Assembly (NCBI GenBank): GCA_016297775.1
Contig: JAEDGA010000035.1
Span: forward strand, 1-13,151
DNA from: Candidatus Methanomethylophilaceae archaeon
Lineage (GTDB): Archaea > Thermoplasmatota > Thermoplasmata > Methanomassiliicoccales > Methanomethylophilaceae
Direction of reading: 5' to 3'
DNA: 13,151 nt
The position numbers and the translations under genes are program-made. The notes below the pieces were generated by a model, which ran no database searches, had not been told where the DNA came from, and was given only the letters and a program-made list of their open reading frames with translations. Positions 1 through 6,980 of this stretch are shown here, in pieces (the first letter of the stretch is position 1; each line of letters begins with the position of its first letter).

Positions 1-2
1 TA

Positions 3-476
3 TCGACGTCAGAGGGGTTGACCGTTTTGCCGGAGGTGTCCGTCATGGACGCCATCAGGCAGCCCATGGCCGATTGCGAATCGCCCGGAATACCGGTGTT
101 CGATTACAGTGCGCCAGAGGCATCCGTGAAGAAGATCGTCGTGGTCACCCGTAGAGAGATGATAGGTAACATGAAGTCCGCAATGGACTCCGTGGGTGTC
201 TCCGGAATGACCGTGTCCTATGTGGAGGGATACGGTTCACAGAAAGGTCACACCTCGATGTACCGCGGTATCGAGCTCGACAGCACACTCCTGCCGAAGC
301 TGAAGGCCGAGGTAGTCGTTGCCGGCGCTGATGCGGCCAAGGTAATCGAGGCCATCAAGACAGCGGTGTACACCGGTGCCGTCGGAGACGGAAAGATATT
401 CGTCTATGATGTGGAGAACGTCTTCCGCATAAGGACGGGGGAGTCCGGAATAGCCGCAGTCAGCAAAAGCGCCTGA
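3..476 (+). CDS. P-II family nitrogen regulatory domain, N-terminus open to window edge
   Basis: P-II proteins are trimeric sensors of ATP/ADP and 2-oxoglutarate that control ammonium transport and nitrogen assimilation. The domain runs from base 126 to about 460. The T-loop contains GSQKGH and the tyrosine of MYRG; the B-loop region TGAVGDGKIFVYDV fits the C-terminal P-II signature, and FRIRTGE supplies the C-loop arginines. About 40 extra residues precede the domain in the same frame, which has no stop back to the window edge, so this may be the C-terminal part of a larger protein such as an Amt/P-II fusion. Alternatives are a separate gene starting at ATG 45, which has a good GGAGGTG site at 32-38, or at GTG 126, with AGAGG at 116-120. 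A stop in another frame at 19-21 could end an upstream gene and would favour ATG 45. The P-II domain is certain; the start is not. Confidence 0.85.
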   Translation, partial: STSEGLTVLPEVSVMDAIRQPMADCESPGIPVFDYSAPEASVKKIVVVTRREMIGNMKSAMDSVGVSGMTVSYVEGYGSQKGHTSMYRGIELDSTLLPKLKAEVVVAGADAAKVIEAIKTAVYTGAVGDGKIFVYDVENVFRIRTGESGIAAVSKSA

Positions 477-526
477 CGGGCCCTTGTCACCTTGGGGTCT
501 TTGAAACATCTTCGACAAACCCCTTA

Positions 527-553
527 TGCGGCCGGTTTGCTGGCCCGGCCGCA
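527..553 (+). terminator. GC-rich hairpin after the P-II gene
   Basis: A perfect 9-bp inverted repeat, TGCGGCCGG at 527-535 and CCGGCCGCA at 545-553, encloses a 9-base loop. It lies 50 bases after the P-II stop codon and 36 bases before the next reading frame. No T-run follows it, so it is not a typical archaeal terminator; it could instead be a 3'-end stabilising or processing structure. Confidence 0.4.
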
Positions 554-589
554 GTTCATGATTCCCGGAACATTGTGTGAATCGGATAT

Positions 590-910
590 ATGGATATAAT
601 TTACTCAATTGACATCGGTCCTAACGAGACATTCGTCGGAGAGGTCCTGATCACCCTGCCCTATGATGTAACAAGGGGACAGCCCCACATCGTTTGGGTG
701 GAGTCCGACGAGCACATGGAGATCGTCTCCATCGATGATGCACTCGGAACCGTCACCTTCAGGACGATGCACAACTCGACATATCAGGTGGTGTACACCT
801 CCGAGTCCGACACGTTCGCCATGACCACCGGCGTCATCATCATGTTGGCGCTCGTGACCGTCCTGGCAGCATTGCCCATCGCGGGACTCATGAGGTCCAA
901 GAAGGTCTGA
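590..910 (+). CDS. C-terminal remnant of a membrane-anchored surface protein
   Basis: This 106-residue frame has no signal peptide and no ribosome binding site before ATG 590, and a stop lies just upstream at 578-580. The first 75 or so residues read like the beta-rich domain near the C-terminus of many large adhesin-like surface proteins: an IG...G.V.ITLPY stretch, then HIVWVESD.H.E, then VTFRTMHNSTYQVVY, comparable to the TF.T.H.S.Y ending common in such proteins. Residues about 78-100 form one hydrophobic membrane helix, followed by the basic tail MRSKKV, so the domain would sit outside and be anchored by the helix. Family resemblance is from memory of the motif, not a search. The likeliest reading is the surviving 3' end of a decayed or truncated surface-protein gene; a free-standing small membrane protein is possible. 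Confidence 0.5.
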   Translation: MDIIYSIDIGPNETFVGEVLITLPYDVTRGQPHIVWVESDEHMEIVSIDDALGTVTFRTMHNSTYQVVYTSESDTFAMTTGVIIMLALVTVLAALPIAGLMRSKKV

Positions 911-1322
911 ATACGAATCCGAAAGGACATCCTGCGGGATGAACACGGGGCCGGTAACGGCCCATAAACCCCTTAACACCTTTTCTTTACCATTCCGATA
1001 CAGAATATGGATATGTCGCCAATATCTTTGCGGATCACTTTCCGTGTATCCATACCGATATGTTGTCGATGATCCGGATGATGACATGTATGTGTTACAG
1101 TGCATCCGTTACTAGACCGGGACATCCGGTACACTCGACCCACGGTTATGTCCCTGTATCCTGCAATGTCGGTGGATATTGCTAACGCATGATCGCTATG
1201 TCGATGCGGTTCGTGTATCTAGCATACCATCACCTGTCCGCAATCATGCCGATGTATGCCATACGATGGGATGCCACCCATGGACGTCATGGCGGATTAC
1301 AGAGTATGAGATACAATCATAG
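911..1322. other. Gene-poor spacer of about 410 bases
   Basis: I see no convincing gene, tRNA or long repeat here. It lies between the surface-protein remnant on the plus strand and the end of the minus-strand PAP2-like gene. Short foldback sequences are present: 948-963 (listed separately), ACCGG/CCGGT at 1116-1130, and ATGGG/CCCAT at 1266-1281. A short plus-strand frame from ATG 1189 has no ribosome site and runs into the PAP2-like gene in antisense, so it is not called. The spacer may be further debris of the truncated surface-protein locus. Confidence 0.5.
948..987 (+). terminator. GUAA-loop hairpin followed by a T-rich stretch
   Basis: GGGCCG at 948-953 pairs with CGGCCC at 958-963 across the tetraloop GTAA, which is of the stable GNRA class. 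A pyrimidine-rich tract with TTTTCTTT at 981-988 follows about 17 bases later. It begins 38 bases after the stop of the 590-910 frame and could end its transcription; archaeal termination depends mostly on the T-tract, so the role of the stem is uncertain. Confidence 0.35.
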
Positions 1323-1946
1323 TCAGAGCATGATCGCAAGGAACAATGCGGTGTACACGGAACCGAACACGGCACCGCCTACGAGCTGTGCAGGGGTATG
1401 CTTCCTTCTGACGTAACGGCTCCATGCGACGGGTATTATCAGAAGCAGCAACAGCGCACCCCACGGAGGATACACCATCGCCATCATCGTGGCAGGTCCC
1501 ATGCACCCGGTCGCGTGTACGCTGATCTTCCATTTCGTGTTTATCAGAAGCACTATGATGGTGCTTGTCGCATAGCTCATCATCATGACCGTACATACCC
1601 ATGGGGCCCCTGCGACGAACAGGGACACGACTCCGACGAAGTATGACGTTATGCCGACGATCAAAGGCCGTATACGATCCTCCCTTCTGGACACGTCCCC
1701 GTCCTCGTTCCCGAACTTGCGCGCATAATAACGGATGGATGCCGTCGGGATTATCGCGGCGGTGGATACGGACAGTATCATGCTCACCAACGCATTCACG
1801 GGGTCATCGGCACGTAGCGACAGTACGATGAATGCCAGCGCGGACAGGAACGGAGGGTATGTGAGCGACGATATCACGAGTGCGAGTCTCTCCGCCCTTG
1901 GAGATATCTTGCCCTCGTACAGATGTGTGGGATCGTGGAGTATCAT
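1323..1946 (-). CDS. PAP2-like membrane phosphatase
   Basis: A 207-residue integral membrane protein with about five or six hydrophobic segments. It carries a degenerate PAP2 signature in the right order: RREDRIRP at residues 87-94 (usual motif ends in RP), KWKISVHATG at 138-147 in place of the PSGH block with a histidine at 144, and SRYVRRKH at 176-183 matching SR-x5-H. The acidic residue usually four after the last histidine is a glutamine here (187). PAP2 enzymes remove phosphate from lipid phosphates or polyprenyl diphosphates; this substrate is not known. The start is ATG 1946, which overlaps the TGA of the upstream kinase gene as ATGA and has GGAGGTG at 1954-1960 (minus strand), seven bases away; a longer frame reaching 2207 is rejected because it would lie wholly inside the kinase gene. 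It is the last gene of a three-gene operon. Confidence 0.75.
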   Translation of the reverse strand: MILHDPTHLYEGKISPRAERLALVISSLTYPPFLSALAFIVLSLRADDPVNALVSMILSVSTAAIIPTASIRYYARKFGNEDGDVSRREDRIRPLIVGITSYFVGVVSLFVAGAPWVCTVMMMSYATSTIIVLLINTKWKISVHATGCMGPATMMAMVYPPWGALLLLLIIPVAWSRYVRRKHTPAQLVGGAVFGSVYTALFLAIML

Positions 1947-2521
1947 GACCGCACACCTCCGATAATGTTGCGTACGTGTTCTCTGACGAATGTGACGTCC
2001 TCGTTGTTGTCGATTATCTTCCAGTCGTCGGATATGCTCAGCATCCTCCTGCGTACCGATGTGAGCTTCTCCTCCGTCTCGAACATCTCCAGCTCCTCTC
2101 CGCGGCTGAGTATGCGTGACATGGCCTCCTTCGGATCGATATCTACAAGGATCATGACATCGGGTATCGGAAGTATGCGACATACGATGTCGTATGCCTG
2201 TCTGCATCTGCTTTCCGATAGATATGCGACCGCCATGCTGTATCTGACGAATACAATGTCATCGTATACCGCACATCTCCTTCCGCGTATCGAGATCAGG
2301 GAGTGTACCACATCCATGATGTAGAACAGTGTCGACATGATCTCATGGAGCTTGCTGTCGCCTTCCAGGAACCTCCTCTCCATCCTTCCTATGATGGTAT
2401 CCCTGTTGGGATGTTCCACCAGGAGGACCTTCCTCCCTTTAGATTCCAGTTCTTCCTTGAGTATGCCCGCTATGGTACTCTTCCCGCAACCGTCCATACC
2501 GTCGACAACATACCACGTCAT
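1943..2521 (-). CDS. Thymidylate-kinase-like P-loop kinase (diverged)
   Basis: A 192-residue soluble kinase of the thymidylate kinase superfamily, which transfers phosphate from ATP to a monophosphate. The Walker A loop is GMDGCGKST at residues 8-16. VDIDPKEAMSRI followed by SRGEELEMFE is the segment typical of dTMP kinases, where the arginine contacts nucleotides and the acidic FE helix follows. The region that normally holds the DR(Y/W)..S substrate motif is YDDIVFVRYSMAVAY, about four residues longer and without the DR pair, so dTMP specificity is not assured. The gene starts four bases after the membrane lipid kinase gene ends and overlaps the PAP2-like gene by four bases, so all three are probably translated together. 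It could be a true Tmk or a kinase for another phosphorylated substrate, perhaps linked to isoprenoid lipids; the second idea rests on context only. Confidence 0.75.
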   Translation of the reverse strand: MTWYVVDGMDGCGKSTIAGILKEELESKGRKVLLVEHPNRDTIIGRMERRFLEGDSKLHEIMSTLFYIMDVVHSLISIRGRRCAVYDDIVFVRYSMAVAYLSESRCRQAYDIVCRILPIPDVMILVDIDPKEAMSRILSRGEELEMFETEEKLTSVRRRMLSISDDWKIIDNNEDVTFVREHVRNIIGGVRS

Positions 2522-2525
2522 GATA

Positions 2526-3239
2526 TCACAGTCCGATGAGACACATCGTCACCGCCACCAGTACGGGTGTCACGATATTATCGATCTGTCCCGGACATAT
2601 GGCTTCCAGGACCATGGATGTCAGTCCGGCTATCATGGACGCGGCCCATAACGGGATGGTCGCGATGCTGTCCCCGCCGGGATAGTATCCCGCGGATGTG
2701 AGCCACCCATAATAGATGATTATCACGGCTGCGGCTATCGTAGTGGCGACGAACACTCCAAGCGAACCTTCCGCGGACTTTCCGTTGATTATCCTGTGCT
2801 TTCCGTATCTCTTCCCTATTACGCTTCCGAACCCGTCCCCGAACGTCATCGCCACGATACCTATGGTGGCTGCCGTCCAGTGGTCCTCGAAGAATATCAC
2901 CATTATCGATACCGTGACCGCGTAGAAGAACAGTCCGGTCTTATGGCCTTTGTTTACAGTGAGGTCGTTCAGTTCGCGTATGGGCATGAACTTCTCGCCA
3001 AGCATGGCCAGGAACAGGATTATCGCGAACGGGACCGTGAAGAATGCAAGCATTATCCAGCTCTCGGTGAACATCCACCACACGAAAACGAAGCATCCCA
3101 CACCGATGTGTACGACCTTGCGTATGTTGCATTCAACACCTTTCTTCTCCAACAGAAGCGCTGTCAGAAGTGATATTGCGATGATCGCGTAAACCAATGC
3201 CAGCGCTATGAGGTCCTGGGTCTCCATGTACGTTCCCAC
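2526..3239 (-). CDS. DGK1/SEC59/VTE5-type membrane polyprenol or lipid kinase
   Basis: A 237-residue polytopic membrane protein with the motifs of the diacylglycerol/dolichol/phytol kinase family, whose characterised eukaryotic members mostly use CTP. Seen in order: RKVVHIGVG at residues 40-48, GDGFGSVIGKRYGKHR at 134-149, GKSAEGSLG at 153-161, and a late acidic/DN block EAICPGQIDN at 202-211. Hydrophobic segments fill the space between. The substrate in archaea is likely an isoprenoid alcohol such as a polyprenol or geranylgeraniol, by family analogy only. The GTG start at 3239 is preferred because GGAG lies six bases upstream (3246-3249); ATG 3227 is an alternative with a weaker site. It is the first gene of the minus-strand operon and diverges from the UbiA-type gene across 128 bases. 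Annotation pipelines often label relatives phosphatidate cytidylyltransferase, which the motifs support less well. Confidence 0.78.
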   Translation of the reverse strand: MGTYMETQDLIALALVYAIIAISLLTALLLEKKGVECNIRKVVHIGVGCFVFVWWMFTESWIMLAFFTVPFAIILFLAMLGEKFMPIRELNDLTVNKGHKTGLFFYAVTVSIMVIFFEDHWTAATIGIVAMTFGDGFGSVIGKRYGKHRIINGKSAEGSLGVFVATTIAAAVIIIYYGWLTSAGYYPGGDSIATIPLWAASMIAGLTSMVLEAICPGQIDNIVTPVLVAVTMCLIGL

Positions 3240-3337
3240 CCATATCTCCGCTCATGGAAAAAATCCTATCGGAATCATATCTCTGAGGATGTCATATTTC
3301 CGTCGTTATTTACGTGGGATGTGTGTATGTGGAATGG

Positions 3338-3345
3338 TATTATAA
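3338..3345 (+). promoter_or_regulatory. TATA box for the UbiA-type prenyltransferase
   Basis: TATTATAA is centred about 26 bases upstream of GTG 3368, the usual distance from an archaeal TATA box to the transcription start. No ribosome binding site precedes GTG 3368, so a leaderless transcript starting at or next to the start codon fits both facts. Confidence 0.55.
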
Positions 3346-3367
3346 CAGTAATCGCATCCCATACATC

Positions 3368-4186
3368 GTGAACGCTTACCTTCAGCTTTTCAGGATGGGC
3401 AACGCCCTGATGGGTGCAATCGGTGTACTGGTGGCTTGTTTCATGGCGATCGGTCTCGATATCGCAGACCACACTCTCAATCTGGCGATCTCCATCGCGG
3501 TCGTATTCATGTTCATCTGCGGAGGTAACGCGTTGAACGATTACATCGATCACGAGATAGACAGGACCGCACATCCCGACCGCCCCATCCCGTCCGGAAG
3601 GTTGGACAGGAGGTCCGCGTTACGTGCGGGAGTGTTCATGTTCGTCGCTTCCATGCTGATATCGTTCATGACCCGTGATTTGGAATGCATAGCCATCGTC
3701 ATGGTGGCATGTGTCCTCATGGTCGCTTACGAGCTGTATCTCAAGCAGAGAGGGCTGGTCGGCAACATCACCATAGCAGTCCTTACCGGCATGATGTTCC
3801 TACTCGGGGGTGCCGTCGTAGGCAGTATGATGAACAACATGGTGGTCGCTCTGATGGCCATGCTGGTATCCATCGGAAGGGAGATCTCCAAGGACATCGA
3901 GGACATGGATTCCGACGAAGGAAGGATAACGCTTCCCATGAGGATAGGTACCAGGAACGCCGCCATGCTGGCCTGTGCGTTCTTCGTCGCAGGCCCCATC
4001 CTGAGCATACAGCCCATGATCGCAGGTACCTACGGTATGCTGTACTACTCCGTACTGATTGCCGACGCAATGTTTGTGATGTGTGCCGTATCGGTGTTCA
4101 ACGATCCCCGCAAGGCACAGAGGCTCGCCAAGAAGGCCATGCTGGTGGCGTTGGTGGCATTCATCCTCGGAGTGATCAGGTTCTGA
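3368..4186 (+). CDS. UbiA-family prenyltransferase, probable digeranylgeranylglyceryl phosphate synthase
   Basis: This enzyme attaches the second geranylgeranyl chain to geranylgeranylglyceryl phosphate at the membrane, an early step of archaeal ether lipid synthesis (EC 2.5.1.42). From GTG 3368 the protein has 272 residues with about eight hydrophobic segments. The first aspartate motif NDYIDHEID (D58, D61, D65) is followed by RTAHPDRPIPSG, and the second is GREISKDIEDMDSDEG near residue 171, the form seen in the archaeal glycerolipid branch of UbiA. The frame extends upstream to GTG 3314, but starting at 3368 gives an N-terminus (VNAYLQLFRMGN) like other family members and fits the TATA box at 3338-3345, which a longer protein would place inside the gene. 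Homogentisate or heme-type UbiA enzymes are less likely. Confidence 0.85.
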   Translation: MNAYLQLFRMGNALMGAIGVLVACFMAIGLDIADHTLNLAISIAVVFMFICGGNALNDYIDHEIDRTAHPDRPIPSGRLDRRSALRAGVFMFVASMLISFMTRDLECIAIVMVACVLMVAYELYLKQRGLVGNITIAVLTGMMFLLGGAVVGSMMNNMVVALMAMLVSIGREISKDIEDMDSDEGRITLPMRIGTRNAAMLACAFFVAGPILSIQPMIAGTYGMLYYSVLIADAMFVMCAVSVFNDPRKAQRLAKKAMLVALVAFILGVIRF

Positions 4187-4201
4187 CGGATACTTCATGT
4201 T

Positions 4202-4213
4202 CGACGATCGTCG
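4202..4213. repeat. 12-bp perfect palindrome upstream of the dikinase operon
   Basis: CGACGATCGTCG reads identically on both strands. It lies 15 bases after the UbiA-type stop and about 40 bases upstream of the TATA box at 4252-4260. It could be a binding site for a dimeric regulator of the following operon or chance; nothing else in the sequence decides. Confidence 0.3.
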
Positions 4214-4251
4214 TATATGGGGACATCCGGGATCACGCAATTCCAGGAATA

Positions 4252-4260
4252 TTATATAAA
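4252..4260 (+). promoter_or_regulatory. Strong TATA box of the dikinase operon
   Basis: TTATATAAA in an A/T-rich block is the best TATA match in the window. Transcription from it would start near 4283 and give a leader of about 64 bases before ATG 4347. A second, weaker box, TTTAATCT at 4320-4327, is centred about 25 bases from ATG 4347 and would give a leaderless transcript, which suits the absence of a ribosome site there. Two starts are possible. Confidence 0.55.
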
Positions 4261-4346
4261 AAGCGATAGTATTTCTCAACGGAAATGATACGTATCTCTC
4301 GGGCTGGCATAGCTAAATCTTTAATCTAATAAGACGACCCCGTGTC

Positions 4347-6980
4347 ATGCCTCATCAAACGGGGAACAACGTCATTCGTCTTACCGATCCGGAGATATCC
4401 ATCGAGACGGTGGGCGGAAAGGCGATCAATCTCTCACAGATGATGAAGGACGGTTTCAGGGTACCTCCCGCCTTCGCCATCACCGTACACGCATACGACT
4501 CCTTCATCAGAGATACCGGACTCCTGGACAGGATAGCCGCAGGGCTCGAAGGTATAGATTTCGAGGACGAGACGTCCCTGTCCAAGGGTACGGAGGACAT
4601 CCGTTCCATGATCGTTTCGGAGAACATACCGTCCACCATCATATCGGAGATAGATTCTTTGCTTTCGGAGTACGGCGATTCCTATTATGCGGTACGTTCG
4701 TCCGCCGTTGCCGAGGATCTTCCGGATGCCAGTTTCGCCGGACAGCAAGATACTTTCCTATTCATCCGTCCGGAGGATGTCCCAAGGATGGCGGTCATGT
4801 GCTGGGCATCGTACTGGAACGAGCGTGCCGTGAAATACAGGCATGATGCGGGTATCGACCATCTCTCCACGGGTATGGCCGTCGTCGTACAGAGGATGGT
4901 GTCCTCGGATACCAGCGGTGTCATGTTCACCGTGAACCCCGTCGACGGCAAGGACGATGTCGTGATCGAATCCTCATGGGGGTTGGGAGAGTCCATCGCA
5001 TCCGGTGTCATCACTCCGGACAGGTTCGTGATCGGACGCGACGGTGTCGTAAAGGACAGGAACATCAGACACAAGGAGAGAGGATACTTCCTCAGGGACG
5101 GTTCCAACCAATTGATAGACATCGAACCATCCAGGATGGACATGCCGTCCTCCGACGATCGTATGCTGAGGGATGTCCTGGAACTCGGACTCAGGTTGGA
5201 GGAGCATTTCAACGCACCGCAGGATGTGGAATGGGCCGTGGAGGCCGGCGTATTGTATGTTCTCCAATCCAGGAACATAACGACGATATCCGAGCCCGAA
5301 GAACATGACGACATCCTCTGGACCAGAGGATACGGTGACGAATATTGGGCGGATGCCACCACACCGATGTTCTTCGAGGTCATGGGGAAGATGCTCACAA
5401 AGTACGTGAACCACGAGGGTGCCAGGATGATGGGGTACAAGGACCTCACATCCGGACCTCTGATCAAACTGCACAAATCCAGGGCATATTTCAATACGTG
5501 GGTCTTGGAGCGTGTTTTCTCATATTATCCGAAATTCGTCCGTTCCAAGGAACTCCTCAACTACTTCCCGTTGGAGGATCAGGAACGCATATCCAAATAT
5601 CCCGCACATATGGGCAAGGCGATATGGTCCCAGATCAGGGTGCTGTTCCTGGATCATGACGGTTTCATGTTACTGACCGACCGTGCATACAAGAAGTGGG
5701 CGAAAGGTTTCATGCGTGTATGCGACGGATTCGATTCCACCGATCTGACAAAACTCTCCGACGAGGAACTGTTGGCACTATACAAGAACGTGGAGAACGC
5801 ATCCATCAAACATTACCAGTTGATCCGTTACGGTATGGTGTCGCATTCCATCGCCACCAACCTCATGGTAAAGAACTGGTTGATAAAGTGGATTGACGAC
5901 AGGGACGGATCGTACTACGCGGGTCTGATCTCCGGACTGGAGAACAACAAGACGGTGGAGACAAACATAGGATATTCCGAGATGGCCAAGACCGTGAGGA
6001 ACGATCCCGAACTCAAGAGCAGGATCGATTCCATGACCTCGGAGGAGTTCGTGGAATGGCTCGAGGGTCAGGACAACACGCTCAGGAGACAGTTCGACGA
6101 TTTCATGGATACGTACGGGCACCGTTCCAACACCAGGGAGATGTACTATCCCAGATGGCGCGAGAACAAGCCCTATGTCATCGATGTGGTGCGCCTCCTC
6201 TCCGATTCGGATTCCGATCTGAAGGAATTGGAACAACAGAGGCGCAGGGAACGTCTCGAGTTGGAGAAGGAGGTCAGGAAGAAGATCAGAAGGAGCGGCG
6301 TGACGGGTGTGTTCAGATGCGCACTGTACGGTGTGGTGCTGAGATTGGCACAGAAGTATCTCACATTCAGGGAGAACCAGAGGTTCTATCTGGACCACAT
6401 CCTGTTCAGGGAACGCCTCGCGATGTTGGAGATAGGAAGGAGGCTGGCCGAACGCGGTGTCATCGACACCGGGGAGGATGTGTTCTTCCTGTTCGAGACC
6501 GAAGCTTTGGATATGTTCACATCCGGTTCGACCGAACGTTCCAAGGACATAGAATCCCGCAAGGCGGAGTTCTTCAGATACAGCAACGTTCTTCCACCCA
6601 AGTTCGTGAAGAACGGAATCGATTTCGATGATACCATCATGACCGATCCGTCCAGATCCATACACGGGACCGCATCCAGTCCGGGAGTGGTGACGGGAAG
6701 GGTACGTGTGGTGGAGAACATCAACGGTCTCTCGGAGATCGAGGACGGCGACATCCTGGTCACAAGCAACACCGATCCGGGTTGGACCGCCGCATTCTCC
6801 AGGTTGGGCGGGCTCATCACCGAGACCGGAGGGATCCTGTCCCACGGGGCGGTCATCTCCAGGGAGTACAGGATCCCCGCGGTGACCGCGGTGATGGGTG
6901 CCACAAGATTGTTCAGGACAGGTCAGATCGTCACCGTCGACGGTAACGACGGTATCATATATCCGGAGGAGAAGGAATGA
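4347..6980 (+). CDS. PEP-synthase/rifampicin-phosphotransferase-like dikinase of unknown substrate
   Basis: An 877-residue cytosolic enzyme with the three-part design of rifampicin phosphotransferase (about 865 residues). The ATP-grasp domain (about 1-315) has GGKAINL with K25, YAVRSSAVAEDLPDASFAGQ with R117, SGVMFTVNP near 190-198, DVEWAV with E295 and LQSRNI with Q307/R309. A long, mostly helical middle domain (about 325-745) includes the HRSNTREMYYPRW block near 592-604 and a highly charged stretch near 630-650. The C-terminal swivelling domain (about 770-873) ends with TETGGILSHGAVISREYRIPAV, where H833 is the phosphate-carrying histidine. Such enzymes split ATP into AMP and phosphate and pass the beta-phosphate through the histidine to a substrate bound by the middle domain. 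No PEP/pyruvate TIM-barrel is visible, so classical PEP synthase is unlikely. The middle domain is the substrate selector and its ligand cannot be read from sequence. It overlaps the next gene by four bases. Confidence 0.8.
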   Translation: MPHQTGNNVIRLTDPEISIETVGGKAINLSQMMKDGFRVPPAFAITVHAYDSFIRDTGLLDRIAAGLEGIDFEDETSLSKGTEDIRSMIVSENIPSTIISEIDSLLSEYGDSYYAVRSSAVAEDLPDASFAGQQDTFLFIRPEDVPRMAVMCWASYWNERAVKYRHDAGIDHLSTGMAVVVQRMVSSDTSGVMFTVNPVDGKDDVVIESSWGLGESIASGVITPDRFVIGRDGVVKDRNIRHKERGYFLRDGSNQLIDIEPSRMDMPSSDDRMLRDVLELGLRLEEHFNAPQDVEWAVEAGVLYVLQSRNITTISEPEEHDDILWTRGYGDEYWADATTPMFFEVMGKMLTKYVNHEGARMMGYKDLTSGPLIKLHKSRAYFNTWVLERVFSYYPKFVRSKELLNYFPLEDQERISKYPAHMGKAIWSQIRVLFLDHDGFMLLTDRAYKKWAKGFMRVCDGFDSTDLTKLSDEELLALYKNVENASIKHYQLIRYGMVSHSIATNLMVKNWLIKWIDDRDGSYYAGLISGLENNKTVETNIGYSEMAKTVRNDPELKSRIDSMTSEEFVEWLEGQDNTLRRQFDDFMDTYGHRSNTREMYYPRWRENKPYVIDVVRLLSDSDSDLKELEQQRRRERLELEKEVRKKIRRSGVTGVFRCALYGVVLRLAQKYLTFRENQRFYLDHILFRERLAMLEIGRRLAERGVIDTGEDVFFLFETEALDMFTSGSTERSKDIESRKAEFFRYSNVLPPKFVKNGIDFDDTIMTDPSRSIHGTASSPGVVTGRVRVVENINGLSEIEDGDILVTSNTDPGWTAAFSRLGGLITETGGILSHGAVISREYRIPAVTAVMGATRLFRTGQIVTVDGNDGIIYPEEKE

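Noticed and set aside
605..1105. Minus-strand open frame over the surface-protein remnant and spacer
   Set aside because: Its product is rich in His, Gly and Ser with no domain, and the plus-strand reading has recognisable surface-domain and anchor features.
911..1322. Possible tRNA or small RNA gene in the largest spacer
   Set aside because: I found no T-loop plus acceptor pairing typical of tRNA on either strand, only short foldbacks.
1189..1416. Short plus-strand frame starting in the spacer
   Set aside because: No ribosome site, no family resemblance, and its second half is antisense to the PAP2-like gene.
5778..6845. Minus-strand open frame of about 355 codons opposite the dikinase
   Set aside because: The plus strand carries clear ATP-grasp and swivel-domain motifs; the minus-strand product is low-complexity and unlike any family I know.
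4347..6980. Reading the dikinase as classical PEP synthase (PpsA)
   Set aside because: The swivel domain is at the C-terminus and no PEP/pyruvate barrel follows it; order and length fit rifampicin phosphotransferase-type enzymes.
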